From: Acinetobacter sp. ANC 4805
GTDB taxonomy: Bacteria > Pseudomonadota > Gammaproteobacteria > Pseudomonadales > Moraxellaceae
DNA length: 64,000 nucleotides
Assembly (NCBI RefSeq): GCF_022549495.1
Contig: NZ_JAKZGD010000001.1
Coordinates: 310,001 to 374,000, forward strand
Direction of reading: 5' to 3'
The notes below the pieces were generated by a model. That model made no database searches. It saw only the letters and a program-made list of their open reading frames with translations, and was not told where the DNA came from. The translations under genes were made by a program, and so were the position numbers. Position 1 is the stretch's first letter. Each line of letters opens with the position of its first letter. Positions 37,342 through 46,106 of the stretch are shown piece by piece.

Positions 37342-40185
37342 TTATTTATCTCCACTTGGAACAGGTCCAGACATACTTGAGTGACGTGAATCACCTAAGA
37401 CCGAAATTAACAGCATCGTCGCACCAACAACGGTCATGTAAACTCCGAGATCAAATGAGACAGCCGAAGCTAGATGCATTTTTCCGAATAAAGGTGGTTC
37501 TACATAGATATGTGCTGTTGTTAAGAATGGGCGTGCCCAAAACCAAGCAGCGATGCCTGTGAGACCTGCAATCGCTAAGCCTGAGCCGATCCATATTTCA
37601 TAGAGGCGGCCAGATCTAGCTTTAATCAATTGTTCGGTTTTATCTTGACCTAAAACAATGTATTGAATAATCAGCGCCATTGCGGTGATTAAACCTGCAA
37701 TAAAGCCACCACCAGGGTAATTATGACCACGCATGAAGATATAGATGCTCACGACTAAAGCGAGAGGAAGTACCCATGACGCAGAAATTCGTAACATCAA
37801 TGGCGAAGGGTTAAAACGATAAGATAAGCCTTGTGTCATGGTCGTTCCATGCGCACGCATACCATCCATCAGACAAAGCGCACCAATTGCAGCGATACCG
37901 AGTACGGCAATTTCACCAAAGGTATCAAAACCACGGAAGTCAACGAGAATGACGTTGACAACATTTGAGCCACCACCTAATGGTATTGATTGTTGTAAGA
38001 AGAACCATGAAATGGAGTTATGTTCACGGGTTAAGATCAGCCATGTAATCCAACCAATTCCGATACCACCTGCAATCGCCAAGCTCGCATCTCGCCAACG
38101 GCGTGGGCGGCTCGATTCATAAGGGGTTAATTGTGGTAATAATGATAAGCTCATCAACAATAAGACGGTGGTGACGACATCAACGGTGATTTGAGTGAGC
38201 GCCAAGTCTGGTGCAGATAGCGTTACGAATACCATGGTGACGACCAGTCCGACTGCACCACTAATCAAAACGGCTTTGATCCGCTCATGGTGAAACCAGA
38301 GCATCATCCAGCATCCGCAGAATAGCGTCAGCCATAATACGATCGCCATCAACGGTGCATGGGTGAGTTCTCGTGTGCCTGTGGTCAGACCTTGGTTGAA
38401 TAATGGTAGCCCGACCATGATGATGCTAAATAAAACAATCCAAAGTAGATAACTTTGTAGTGACCCTGTTTCTGTTGCTTTTTTAATTTTTCGGCTAGCC
38501 AGTAACAGATGTTTAAGGAACAACTCAAATAAGATTTTGCCTTGAAATTTTCCTAAATAAGGATCAAGGTCGATCTTACGTAGTCGTCCATTTTTAGCGA
38601 GTGTAAAGTAAAACAGTCCACCACCAATCAAGGCGATGAGGCTCATCATTAGAGGGGCATTAATGCCATGCCAAATTGCTAAATGAATACCTTCAAATTC
38701 GGGTTGTGCCAAACTTGCGCGCGTTACACTATTGACCATTGTTCCTGCCAGTAAGGCAGGGAAAATACCAACTAAAATACATAAGCTTGCCAAAATAATT
38801 GCTGGCAAGCGCATACCTAAAGCGGGTTCATGTGCTTCTTTGTTTGGAACCTGTTGACCAACGCCGCCATCAAAGAACACACCATGCACTAAACGGATGG
38901 AATAACTGACCGCGAAAATACCTGATAGAGTTGCGACAATTGCTGAAATCACCATTACTGGGCCAGACAAATTTGCCAGTAACTCAGTAAAGAACATTTC
39001 TTTGGAAAGAAAACCATTGGTGAGCGGCACGCCTGCCATCGAGGCAGCCGTAATCATGGTTAATGTCCCTGTAAAGGGGAGCAATTGCCAAATTCCACTG
39101 AGCTTACGTAAATCACGTGTACCTGTTTCATGATCAATAATTCCTGCAATCATGAACAAGGCTGCTTTAAATGTTGCATGGTTAATGATGTGGAAAATTG
39201 CGGCTGCAACAGCAAGTGGTGAACCAATACCAAGCAAACAAACAATTAAACCTAAATGACTGATGGTCGAATATGCCAACAGACCTTTGAGATCTTCTTT
39301 GAAAATGGCGAAACCTGCTGCCATACACAAGGTAAATAGACCAACAAAGGTCACAATGTTGTGATACAGCGCAGTGCCAATAAATAGAGGGGCTAAACGT
39401 GCTAATAAGAAAATGCCTGCTTTCACCATCGTTGCTGAATGTAGATAGGCTGAAACAGGGGTGGGAGCTGCCATTGCATTTGGCAACCAAAAGTGAAAAG
39501 GAAATTGCGCACTTTTGGTAAATGCACCTAATAAAATTAAAAGTAGCGTTGGAATAAATAACTGATGTTGTTGAATGGAGTCTTTCATTAACACCAATTG
39601 ATCAATCTGATAAGTCCCTGTGATCTGCCCTAGGAGTACAAAGCCCCCTAACATTGCTAAACCACCCATTCCTGTGATGGTGAGTGCCATACGTGCGCCA
39701 CGTTGAGCGGCATCATATTGACTCCAATAACCGACAAGCAGGAATGAGGAAATACTGGTGAGTTCCCAAAATACCAAGAGAATAATTAAATTATTTGAGA
39801 GAGAAATTCCAAGCATGGCTGCCATAAACAGCATGAGCAATTGGTAGAGTTTAGCAAGAGAGTTTTTAGGGCTGAGATAATAATAGGCATAAATATAAAT
39901 CAGTGTGCCGATACCGCTGATCAGTAAACTAAACAATAAGCCTAAGGCATCTAGGCGAAAACTCAGATTAATGCCGAGTTGTGGAATCCAATTCCAGCTT
40001 TGTTGAATAGCATGACCTTGTAGCACAGTTTCTGCTTGGCTAAGCAGTAAAATAAAACAACTTAGGCTGATGCCAATTGCCCCAAGTGCCATCACGCCCC
40101 GTGAAATACGTTGCAATTGTGAGACAAGGGTCGTGCCAAGTATAAGTGGTAATAAAATAATAATCGGTAGCACACTGGTATCCAT
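37342..40185 (-). CDS. mnhA: Na+/H+ antiporter subunit A with fused subunit B domain
   Basis: 947 aa. The N-terminal 640 residues are the NuoL-like MrpA core (PFHFWLPNAMAAPTPVSAYLHSATMVKAG, near 225). A DUF4040-type region near 645-690 and an MnhB domain from about 820 (GHNYPGGGFIAGL) follow. There is no separate mnhB, so this is the fused A-B form of the six-gene (group 2) operons, as in Pseudomonas pha. The antiporter exports Na+ or K+ in exchange for protons and supports growth in alkali and salt. First gene of mnhA-C-D-E-F-G. Confidence 0.96.
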   Translation of the reverse strand: MDTSVLPIIILLPLILGTTLVSQLQRISRGVMALGAIGISLSCFILLLSQAETVLQGHAIQQSWNWIPQLGINLSFRLDALGLLFSLLISGIGTLIYIYAYYYLSPKNSLAKLYQLLMLFMAAMLGISLSNNLIILLVFWELTSISSFLLVGYWSQYDAAQRGARMALTITGMGGLAMLGGFVLLGQITGTYQIDQLVLMKDSIQQHQLFIPTLLLILLGAFTKSAQFPFHFWLPNAMAAPTPVSAYLHSATMVKAGIFLLARLAPLFIGTALYHNIVTFVGLFTLCMAAGFAIFKEDLKGLLAYSTISHLGLIVCLLGIGSPLAVAAAIFHIINHATFKAALFMIAGIIDHETGTRDLRKLSGIWQLLPFTGTLTMITAASMAGVPLTNGFLSKEMFFTELLANLSGPVMVISAIVATLSGIFAVSYSIRLVHGVFFDGGVGQQVPNKEAHEPALGMRLPAIILASLCILVGIFPALLAGTMVNSVTRASLAQPEFEGIHLAIWHGINAPLMMSLIALIGGGLFYFTLAKNGRLRKIDLDPYLGKFQGKILFELFLKHLLLASRKIKKATETGSLQSYLLWIVLFSIIMVGLPLFNQGLTTGTRELTHAPLMAIVLWLTLFCGCWMMLWFHHERIKAVLISGAVGLVVTMVFVTLSAPDLALTQITVDVVTTVLLLMSLSLLPQLTPYESSRPRRWRDASLAIAGGIGIGWITWLILTREHNSISWFFLQQSIPLGGGSNVVNVILVDFRGFDTFGEIAVLGIAAIGALCLMDGMRAHGTTMTQGLSYRFNPSPLMLRISASWVLPLALVVSIYIFMRGHNYPGGGFIAGLITAMALIIQYIVLGQDKTEQLIKARSGRLYEIWIGSGLAIAGLTGIAAWFWARPFLTTAHIYVEPPLFGKMHLASAVSFDLGVYMTVVGATMLLISVLGDSRHSSMSGPVPSGDK

Positions 40186-40689
40186 GTCAATGATTTAGGT
40201 CGAGAGAGACCTAAAGGTGGATTTTCTTTCAGGACTTAAGGCGTTCAAAGAGAATGCCAAGGTTTAAAGTCGCGAAACCCAATCAAGTTAACGAAAAGAT
40301 TAAGTTGTATTGCACAACTCTAAATTAAAAAATGAAATTTATTTTACTATAAAATATTCATTAGAATTTCATGTTATTACATGAAACTAACAACATCTTT
40401 TGGCTGGAAATGCTGAAAAAGATTCTTTGATTAAAGTTGCTTATGTCACTTTTTACCCCGATTTCACTGCTCATCATTACTGATTGATTTCATACTGTTT
40501 TGTTATCTTTGGTGCGAAGGAGCGAATCGTATAGGGTTAATCAAGATAGAGCGTTGCCGTATGATTTGACCATCATATGGCTGTTTTATGTGGTTAAAAA
40601 TAGAACTTTATGTTGAACATATGAATGTTCAACGATGCTGTAATAGCAAATGAATACGCGATAGACTTCATTGATTTTTAGGGGTTAAT
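40186..40689. promoter_or_regulatory. Divergent control region upstream of mnhA
   Basis: 504 bases without a gene. It contains AGTTGT-ATTGC-ACAACT at 40303-40319 on the mnhA side and a longer inverted repeat at 40612-40633 on the other. The middle is AT-rich. No RNA gene seen. Confidence 0.35.
40612..40633. promoter_or_regulatory. Inverted repeat, candidate operator
   Basis: GTTGAACAT, four-base spacer ATGA, ATGTTCAAC: perfect nine-base arms, about 57 bases before the GTG at 40690. Shape fits a TetR- or MarR-type dimer site. No regulator gene lies next to it. Confidence 0.4.
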
Positions 40690-41199
40690 GTGGAAAACAA
40701 TCTTGATCTAACTTTTTCATCCGATCAAATAAAAAATGGTTCACCTCTTCCAGTGAAGGTAAACGTTCCAAAAACAATTTATTTAATTGCATTTTTTCTA
40801 TTCTTTATGATGGGCGGATATATAAGGGCTATTCAGCATCATCTTATTGCAGAGTTTGCTTCACAAGCATTTGCAGAAGCTGTGGTTTTATTCATCATTA
40901 TGCTTTCTATTGTGCTGCCTATAGCGATTGCTTTTTTTAATCGTACAGCACTGATTATTGGTGCCATCATTATGGGGCTTATGTCGTTATTTTTGGTATC
41001 TGGGCTGGTTTACGCTATTTATATAGGGATAACCAACATGTCTATGATAATTGGTTCATTCATTATGATTGCTTTATTTAGCTATTGTGCTTGGTACTGT
41101 GGTCGTAAAAGAACACTCGATTTAGCAAACATGCATGCCGCATATAAGAAGCATCATGCAATGGTAAAGCAAGTTCAGAAAAGTCTTCATCAAAGGTGA
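40690..41199 (+). CDS. Hypothetical four-helix membrane protein
   Basis: 169 aa, not recognised. A soluble N-terminus of about 25 residues precedes four hydrophobic segments (about 29-47, 62-82, 85-108, 114-135), and a basic His/Lys-rich C-terminal tail (YKKHHAMVKQVQKSLHQR) follows. Start is GTG with TTTAGGGG upstream. It is convergent with the ATPase gene (41256) and monocistronic. Confidence 0.7.
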   Translation: MENNLDLTFSSDQIKNGSPLPVKVNVPKTIYLIAFFLFFMMGGYIRAIQHHLIAEFASQAFAEAVVLFIIMLSIVLPIAIAFFNRTALIIGAIIMGLMSLFLVSGLVYAIYIGITNMSMIIGSFIMIALFSYCAWYCGRKRTLDLANMHAAYKKHHAMVKQVQKSLHQR

Positions 41200-41255
41200 G
41201 GGGAACTAGTTTCTCAGGTTGATGCCTCGACTGGAATTGAATGAACTCTACTTTT

Positions 41256-42638
41256 TCAAAATGATGTCTCTTGAGGCGTATCATCAATCTTCAGCAGATG
41301 AAGCAAATTACTTTTTTCCTGCTCATCTAAGTCTTGGATTTGATGAAAAAGCTGATCTACTTTACTGCTAAAAGTGTCTGATTCGAGTAAGTTTTGATTT
41401 TGCGAAGAACTGTCATCATCTGCTCGACTCAGTTCATTATAAAGTTGTGACAGTTGTTGTTGAGATTTTTCAATATTCATCTCGTGAATTTCTTTATCAC
41501 TTAACTGTAAGCATTGATATTCTAAGGCATGCTCTAGCAATTCATCACGATTACCTGAAGCAATGATTTGTAGTCGTGGAAATGCTTGATGCAAACGCTC
41601 TAAAATTTCAGCACTCATATTTTGATCTAATTGGTGATCAATCTGATCAATCAATAATATGCCTTCACCTTCTAAACATGGATCGAAACAATGTGGGTTA
41701 AGCAAACATAAACGACGTGTAATATCTCCGACCAATGCAATCCATGTTTTAAGAGAGGCTGATAGCTGTTGAAAAGGAATGGTCTGATCGCGGTAGCGCA
41801 CCATTAATTGAAGCTTAGGGATATATTGAATATAGATATCATTCAATTCTGGAAAAATCGTATGTAAGCTTTTTTTCAGCGCATATAAATTAGGTGCTGA
41901 AAATTGTTTTGGGTGATTGATCAGCTCTTGTTGTAGTTGCTGCAAAATCTCAGATTGGTTCTGTTGGCTAAAATCATTGCCCATTAACCGCCGAACGATA
42001 TGAGCAGAGTGAGCATTTTCAACATCGCTGATTTCTCTGAGCCACTCAAAAAAACGGGCAAAGGTGGTGTATGGAAGTGCGGTGAGGTCATAGGCTGAAA
42101 TGTCTTGTAATGTTCCTGGTGCATTCTTACTTTGTAAATTGACTTCTTGCACAAAACGTTCAGCAGGATAGTAGGCAATTAACGGTAAACCAAATAACGG
42201 GTCTTGAAGACTGGTTTTTTGATACAACGACACCATTTGATCCAGTTGTTGAGTTTCAACTTGGCTAATGCCCACGCCTTGACTGTTAAATGTTTTAAAT
42301 AATTTCCAACTACAGCTTTGAGTATCGGTTTGCTGCGCAGAGCTACTTTCTGGCAGGCTACTATTCAGTTCGCTGCTTATGCGGACTTGAAGCTGTACTT
42401 TGGCTTGTAATCGCGTCAACATAATATCTTGATCCGCAATTACGACACCCGCAGTCCGAATATCTTTATAGCGGGCGGAAAACCAAGTCAGGGCTTGATA
42501 GATATTTCGTAAAACGGTGGTTTTGCCTGTGGCTTGCTCACCTAAAATAAGTGTGATGGGATGTTCTGCAGGTTGAAATTCAATGGTTAAATCTCGAAAC
42601 ATCCCAACATGTTTAAATAGCACCGATTCAAGTTGCAT
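41256..42638 (-). CDS. AAA/ABC-type ATPase with altered Walker B, paired with an SF1 helicase
   Basis: 460 aa. N-terminal RecF/SMC-like layout: LESVLFKHVGMFRDLTIEFQP, then Walker A GEQATGKTT (33-41). Walker B reads ILLIDQID near 327-334. Residue 332 is Gln (CAG, 41645-41643) where related AAA_21-type proteins have Glu. The C-terminal 100 residues are charged, Gln/Ser-rich and probably coiled-coil; no TOPRIM or nuclease motif is visible. A strong AGGGGGAG site precedes the ATG, 23 bases after the helicase stop, so both are made together. Function unknown; a helicase cofactor or DNA-end sensor is plausible. Confidence 0.8.
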   Translation of the reverse strand: MQLESVLFKHVGMFRDLTIEFQPAEHPITLILGEQATGKTTVLRNIYQALTWFSARYKDIRTAGVVIADQDIMLTRLQAKVQLQVRISSELNSSLPESSSAQQTDTQSCSWKLFKTFNSQGVGISQVETQQLDQMVSLYQKTSLQDPLFGLPLIAYYPAERFVQEVNLQSKNAPGTLQDISAYDLTALPYTTFARFFEWLREISDVENAHSAHIVRRLMGNDFSQQNQSEILQQLQQELINHPKQFSAPNLYALKKSLHTIFPELNDIYIQYIPKLQLMVRYRDQTIPFQQLSASLKTWIALVGDITRRLCLLNPHCFDPCLEGEGILLIDQIDHQLDQNMSAEILERLHQAFPRLQIIASGNRDELLEHALEYQCLQLSDKEIHEMNIEKSQQQLSQLYNELSRADDDSSSQNQNLLESDTFSSKVDQLFHQIQDLDEQEKSNLLHLLKIDDTPQETSF

Positions 42639-42661
42639 AAGCTCCCCCTGAACATAAGCGC

Positions 42662-44164
42662 TTAACCTACGGACTGACGAAGACTTGAGGGAGCGCCCCG
42701 TTTTAATTGTTGTATGAGATCGTAAAGATGATGGATATTTAAACTTACTTTAGCACGAGTACAGGCAACATAAAGTAATCTTAATTCCTCATCTGTAATT
42801 TTGTGCTCTAGTCCATTGATTTTAAATTGATAATCATCTTCGATATGCACACGATTCCATTCCAAGCCTTTGGCTTTATGTGCGGTGGAAATCACATAAT
42901 CTGCTTGTTCAATGGGCGTGATTTTAGCAAGCGCTTTCTTGAGTGGCTCAGTACCGTGATCATCAACCAGTTTAACTAAGGGCTTAATATCACTGCCATC
43001 ATTGGTTTCACAATATTCATGCACATCATGCCAAGAGTTGAACCAAGCCAATTCGGGTACATCGGTAATGCGTTTGCCTTGTTTGAGTAAACTGGCTGCA
43101 TCTACAAAACGACTGAGTTTTTGGTGATCGGCTTGCAAACCGACTTTGTCACCATGTACTAAACCTGAGAGTAATAGTTCCATTGCTCTCGCATTGGTAC
43201 GGCATAGAATTGCATCACGCATTTTGGTATGCGGTTTATTCACGACACTCGATTTAACATTCGGATTGCCAAGTAGCGGAACAGTTTCGTTTAATGCACC
43301 AAGCAGACTATTGGCAACATCAGCAATTGCATCGCCAAAACGGAAAGAGGTGGTTAAGCGACTTTCATGTAATGGCATTTGTTGCATGGCATTGACCGCA
43401 CCACGCCACGCATAGATTTGTTGATGTGCATCACCGACATAAATCACTTGTGTGCTTTTTTGACGGAGTAAAATACCCAACATGAGTGGGTCAGCATCTT
43501 GTGCTTCATCAAATAGAACATAATCCGTCGGGATATTGGGTTCTGATAATGCCCAAAGTTTGAGGTAAATATCGTGACCAATGCCTGCTTGATGATTTTG
43601 ATCAATCGACTCTAACCAACGGCGTTCAACTGCTGGATATAAGTGTTGTTGTAACGATTCAATATCATCTTGATGCAACCAGCTTGGCGCTTGAATATGG
43701 CGAGGGGCAGGATATTGTGAGCTGGTCGAGCAGAAATAGCTGACAGCATTAGCAACCAAACTCGCAAGACGACTTGGCATCAATACATATTTTTCGTAAC
43801 GTCCACCCATTAAACGACGGAGCGTAATAGGCTCTAAACGATATTCTTTAGCAATAAAACTTGGGCTTAAACGCGGTAGTCGTAATTTATCAGTCACGCC
43901 ACGTGGTACGCTACGAAAGGCAAGAGAGTGAAAGGTACGACAATTTACATTGCCATGAAATTTACTCTGTGCTTCAGATGCAATGGCTTTGTTAAAAGCC
44001 AAATACATACCACGCCGTTCGGGCATGGCATCACTGATCATTTGTAAAGTCGTGGTTTTACCTGTGCCAGCATACGCAATCACTTTAAAGGACTGACCTA
44101 AACGTGCATTGTCTATCGCAATCGCTTGCTCATAGGTGGCTTTGGGTTTCTCGATATTCGACAC
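42662..44164 (-). CDS. UvrD/Rep-superfamily (SF1A) DNA helicase, FBH1-like
   Basis: 500-aa helicase, smaller than UvrD (720). Visible motifs: I AYAGTGKTTTL (near 31-40), Ia/Ib YLAFNKAIASEA and NCRTFHSLA, II DEAQDADPLML (near 218), III GDAHQQIYAWRGA, IV TSFRFGDAIA, V STAHKAKGLEW (near 428) and VI LRLLYVACTRAK (near 463). The 'AFNK ... CRTFHSLA' form is as in eukaryotic FBH1, which disassembles Rad51 filaments. Start is GTG nine bases after hisIE. Cotranscription with hisIE and the ATPase is suggested by spacing. Confidence 0.88.
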   Translation of the reverse strand: MSNIEKPKATYEQAIAIDNARLGQSFKVIAYAGTGKTTTLQMISDAMPERRGMYLAFNKAIASEAQSKFHGNVNCRTFHSLAFRSVPRGVTDKLRLPRLSPSFIAKEYRLEPITLRRLMGGRYEKYVLMPSRLASLVANAVSYFCSTSSQYPAPRHIQAPSWLHQDDIESLQQHLYPAVERRWLESIDQNHQAGIGHDIYLKLWALSEPNIPTDYVLFDEAQDADPLMLGILLRQKSTQVIYVGDAHQQIYAWRGAVNAMQQMPLHESRLTTSFRFGDAIADVANSLLGALNETVPLLGNPNVKSSVVNKPHTKMRDAILCRTNARAMELLLSGLVHGDKVGLQADHQKLSRFVDAASLLKQGKRITDVPELAWFNSWHDVHEYCETNDGSDIKPLVKLVDDHGTEPLKKALAKITPIEQADYVISTAHKAKGLEWNRVHIEDDYQFKINGLEHKITDEELRLLYVACTRAKVSLNIHHLYDLIQQLKRGAPSSLRQSVG

Positions 44165-44173
44165 AGGCAGGGG

Positions 44174-44956
44174 TTACGCTTCTTGGCTACGGTTGGCTTT
44201 TTCAACCAAACCAGAAAGACCTTGGCGACGAGCAAGTTCATCAAGGACTTCTTGTGGATCAAGGTCGAAGTAGCCGAGCATGACAATAGTGTGGAACCAT
44301 AAATCTGCAACTTCATAAATCAGATCATGCTTATTTTCTAAAGAGGCATGTGCTGCATAATCTTTGGCTGCAATAATGCTTTCGATGCTTTCTTCGCCAA
44401 CTTTTTCTAAAATTTTATTAATGCCTTTTTTGTATAGGCTCGCAACATAAGAACTATCCGCTTCAGCTTTTTTACGCTCTTGCATCAAACGTCCTAAGTG
44501 ACTAAGTACGTCAACTTGTTCAGCGTGACCATGATCGTGTGCTTCGACTTTCGCAGATGCACCGTAAATTGCAGTTGGATCTTTCAGTTGAGCATCAACA
44601 ATTTCCCAACCTTGTGGCGTGAGTTTACGATAAAAACAAGACTCACGACCTGTATGACAAGCAATTCCGCCGTGCTGTTCAATTTGTAGAATAATGACAT
44701 CGGCGTCGCAATCTAAACGAATTTCATGCACTGTTTGAAAGTGCCCTGATTCTTCACCTTTGTGCCACAGTTTTTGACGTGAACGTGAGTAATACACGGC
44801 TTGATTTTTCTCAGCAGTGAGTTGTAATGCTTCACGATTCATCCATGCAACCATTAACACACGACCAGTTTGATGATGTTGTGCAATGGCAGGAACAAGA
44901 CCATTGGAATCAAATTTAACTTCATCTAACCAGTTTGACATGAGTGAAAAATCCAT
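44174..44956 (-). CDS. hisI: Bifunctional phosphoribosyl-AMP cyclohydrolase / phosphoribosyl-ATP pyrophosphatase
   Basis: 260 aa, histidine steps 2 and 3. The N-terminal HisI domain (about 10-115) has [26 protein letters not shown] and the zinc motif LDCDAD...[10 protein letters not shown]. The C-terminal HisE domain (about 150-250) has [19 protein letters not shown] and [12 protein letters not shown] HisI-HisE fusion is usual in gammaproteobacteria. ATG 44941 is an alternative start. Followed by the helicase gene after nine bases, so it is first in the operon. Confidence 0.96.
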   Translation of the reverse strand: MDFSLMSNWLDEVKFDSNGLVPAIAQHHQTGRVLMVAWMNREALQLTAEKNQAVYYSRSRQKLWHKGEESGHFQTVHEIRLDCDADVIILQIEQHGGIACHTGRESCFYRKLTPQGWEIVDAQLKDPTAIYGASAKVEAHDHGHAEQVDVLSHLGRLMQERKKAEADSSYVASLYKKGINKILEKVGEESIESIIAAKDYAAHASLENKHDLIYEVADLWFHTIVMLGYFDLDPQEVLDELARRQGLSGLVEKANRSQEA

Positions 44957-45023
44957 TGAGCGGAAAGCCGTTAGTGTAGCGGTTGTGACTAGGGTTGGCT
45001 ATGCTTGTTGGGTAAAAAATGCT

Positions 45024-45446
45024 TTAGGTGCTGGGTTGGATATATGATCCCATTAATTCATTATTTTTTGTACGTAGGAATATTAGTGCACATATAATCA
45101 TAGATGCGGATGAATTTGCATAGTCTGCGAGAAACCAATGGTTAACTAGATAATAGATACTTGATAAGCAAGCCCAAATGATCAACATTCTAATTAAATA
45201 TCTTTGATGGATAAAGAATAGTAGAAAGAGTGGAATCAGGTTAAATAGGATCATCCACCAAAAACCTGAGCTTTCAATCATACGCCCAATAGTCGATTGG
45301 GGGTGGGGATGCCAAAAAGGAAATGCGTACTTCTTAGCAAAGAAGCTGATTATATTGAATAAGCTGGGTAGCAAAAACAGTGCAATATAAATAATCACAT
45401 TAGATTTCTTCTGCCGATACAATGCCCATAGAAAACTATTTTTCAT
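45024..45446 (-). CDS. Hypothetical small membrane protein
   Basis: 140 aa, not recognised. Four hydrophobic segments at about 14-38, 62-80, 84-104 and 110-125. The ATG at 45446 has AAGG six bases upstream; a TTG two codons earlier is also in frame. It stands alone, with a repeat-rich gap upstream, and is moderately AT-rich. Confidence 0.6.
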   Translation of the reverse strand: MKNSFLWALYRQKKSNVIIYIALFLLPSLFNIISFFAKKYAFPFWHPHPQSTIGRMIESSGFWWMILFNLIPLFLLFFIHQRYLIRMLIIWACLSSIYYLVNHWFLADYANSSASMIICALIFLRTKNNELMGSYIQPST

Positions 45447-45520
45447 GTTCAACCTTGTTTTTATTGATGAGTTACATCAATCTCAACTTTTATAAAATAA
45501 TATTTCCATATTTTCTTAAA

Positions 45521-45570
45521 TCCCTCCTTGCACTGCTACAACCGCAGCTCACCCTTTGAAAAAGGGAGGA
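45521..45570. repeat. Dispersed intergenic palindromic repeat, copy A
   Basis: Approximate inverted repeat TCCCTCCTT ... AAAGGGAGGA with an inner hairpin CCCTTT-GAA-AAAGGG (45552-45566). Same style as copies at 45610, 52086 and inside recC. Confidence 0.6.
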
Positions 45571-45609
45571 GTCCCACAAAATTAATAACTTAAATCATTT
45601 GGTGGAAAG

Positions 45610-45642
45610 TCCCCCTTTTAAAAGGGGGATTTAGGGGGATTA
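45610..45642. repeat. Dispersed intergenic palindromic repeat, copy B
   Basis: Perfect 20-base palindrome TCCCCCTTTTAAAAGGGGGA at 45610-45629, followed by TTTAGGGGGATT. The right half reappears in recC at 57696-57717. Confidence 0.7.
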
Positions 45643-45693
45643 TTTGAGTTTAGACCAATTTTAAGTTGAGATTGGCGTATGAGTTTTAATTTT

Positions 45694-46080
45694 TTAAGTA
45701 TTTAGATAGTTCGATATTTCAATCAAGTTCTGATCTGGATCACGTAAATAGATTGATAAAATTTTTCCTATTGCTCCAGTTCTTTCGATAGGACCTTCAA
45801 GGATTTCAATGTTTAATGCGTGAAGATGTGCAATCACATCCTTTAAAGGCGTCTCGGCAATAAAACATAAATCCGCAGAACCTGATGTTGGACGAAGTGC
45901 TTTAGGTTCAAACTCTTTTCCGACTTGATGTAAATTGATTTTCTGCGAACCAAATTGCAGTGCCTTACGATTTTCACCAAAAGTAATCACCTCAAAATTT
46001 AGGGCAGACTGATAAAACTGACAACTGATTTCAATATCAGCGACTGTCAAAACCAAATGATCTAAATGACTAATTTTCAT
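45694..46080 (-). CDS. VOC-family protein (glyoxalase/dioxygenase fold)
   Basis: 128 aa. The paired beta-alpha-beta pattern is clear: LDHLVLTVADIEISCQFYQSALNFEVITFG in the first half and LYLRDPDQNLIEISNY-type ending (SIYLRDPDQNLIEI) in the second. Metal ligands are the usual His near residue 8 and Glu near 121. It resembles human GLOD5 and bacterial virulence-associated VOC proteins of unknown substrate. Only 26 bases separate it from the monooxygenase gene upstream, so they are probably cotranscribed. Confidence 0.88.
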   Translation of the reverse strand: MKISHLDHLVLTVADIEISCQFYQSALNFEVITFGENRKALQFGSQKINLHQVGKEFEPKALRPTSGSADLCFIAETPLKDVIAHLHALNIEILEGPIERTGAIGKILSIYLRDPDQNLIEISNYLNT

Positions 46081-46106
46081 ATTTAATTCAACTCTTGTTT
46101 TTGATC

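Noticed and set aside
41256-44164. Gabija (GajAB) defence system
   Set aside because: The helicase partner fits, but the ATPase has no visible TOPRIM or nuclease domain and is too short, and the genes sit in a biosynthetic operon and not in a defence island.
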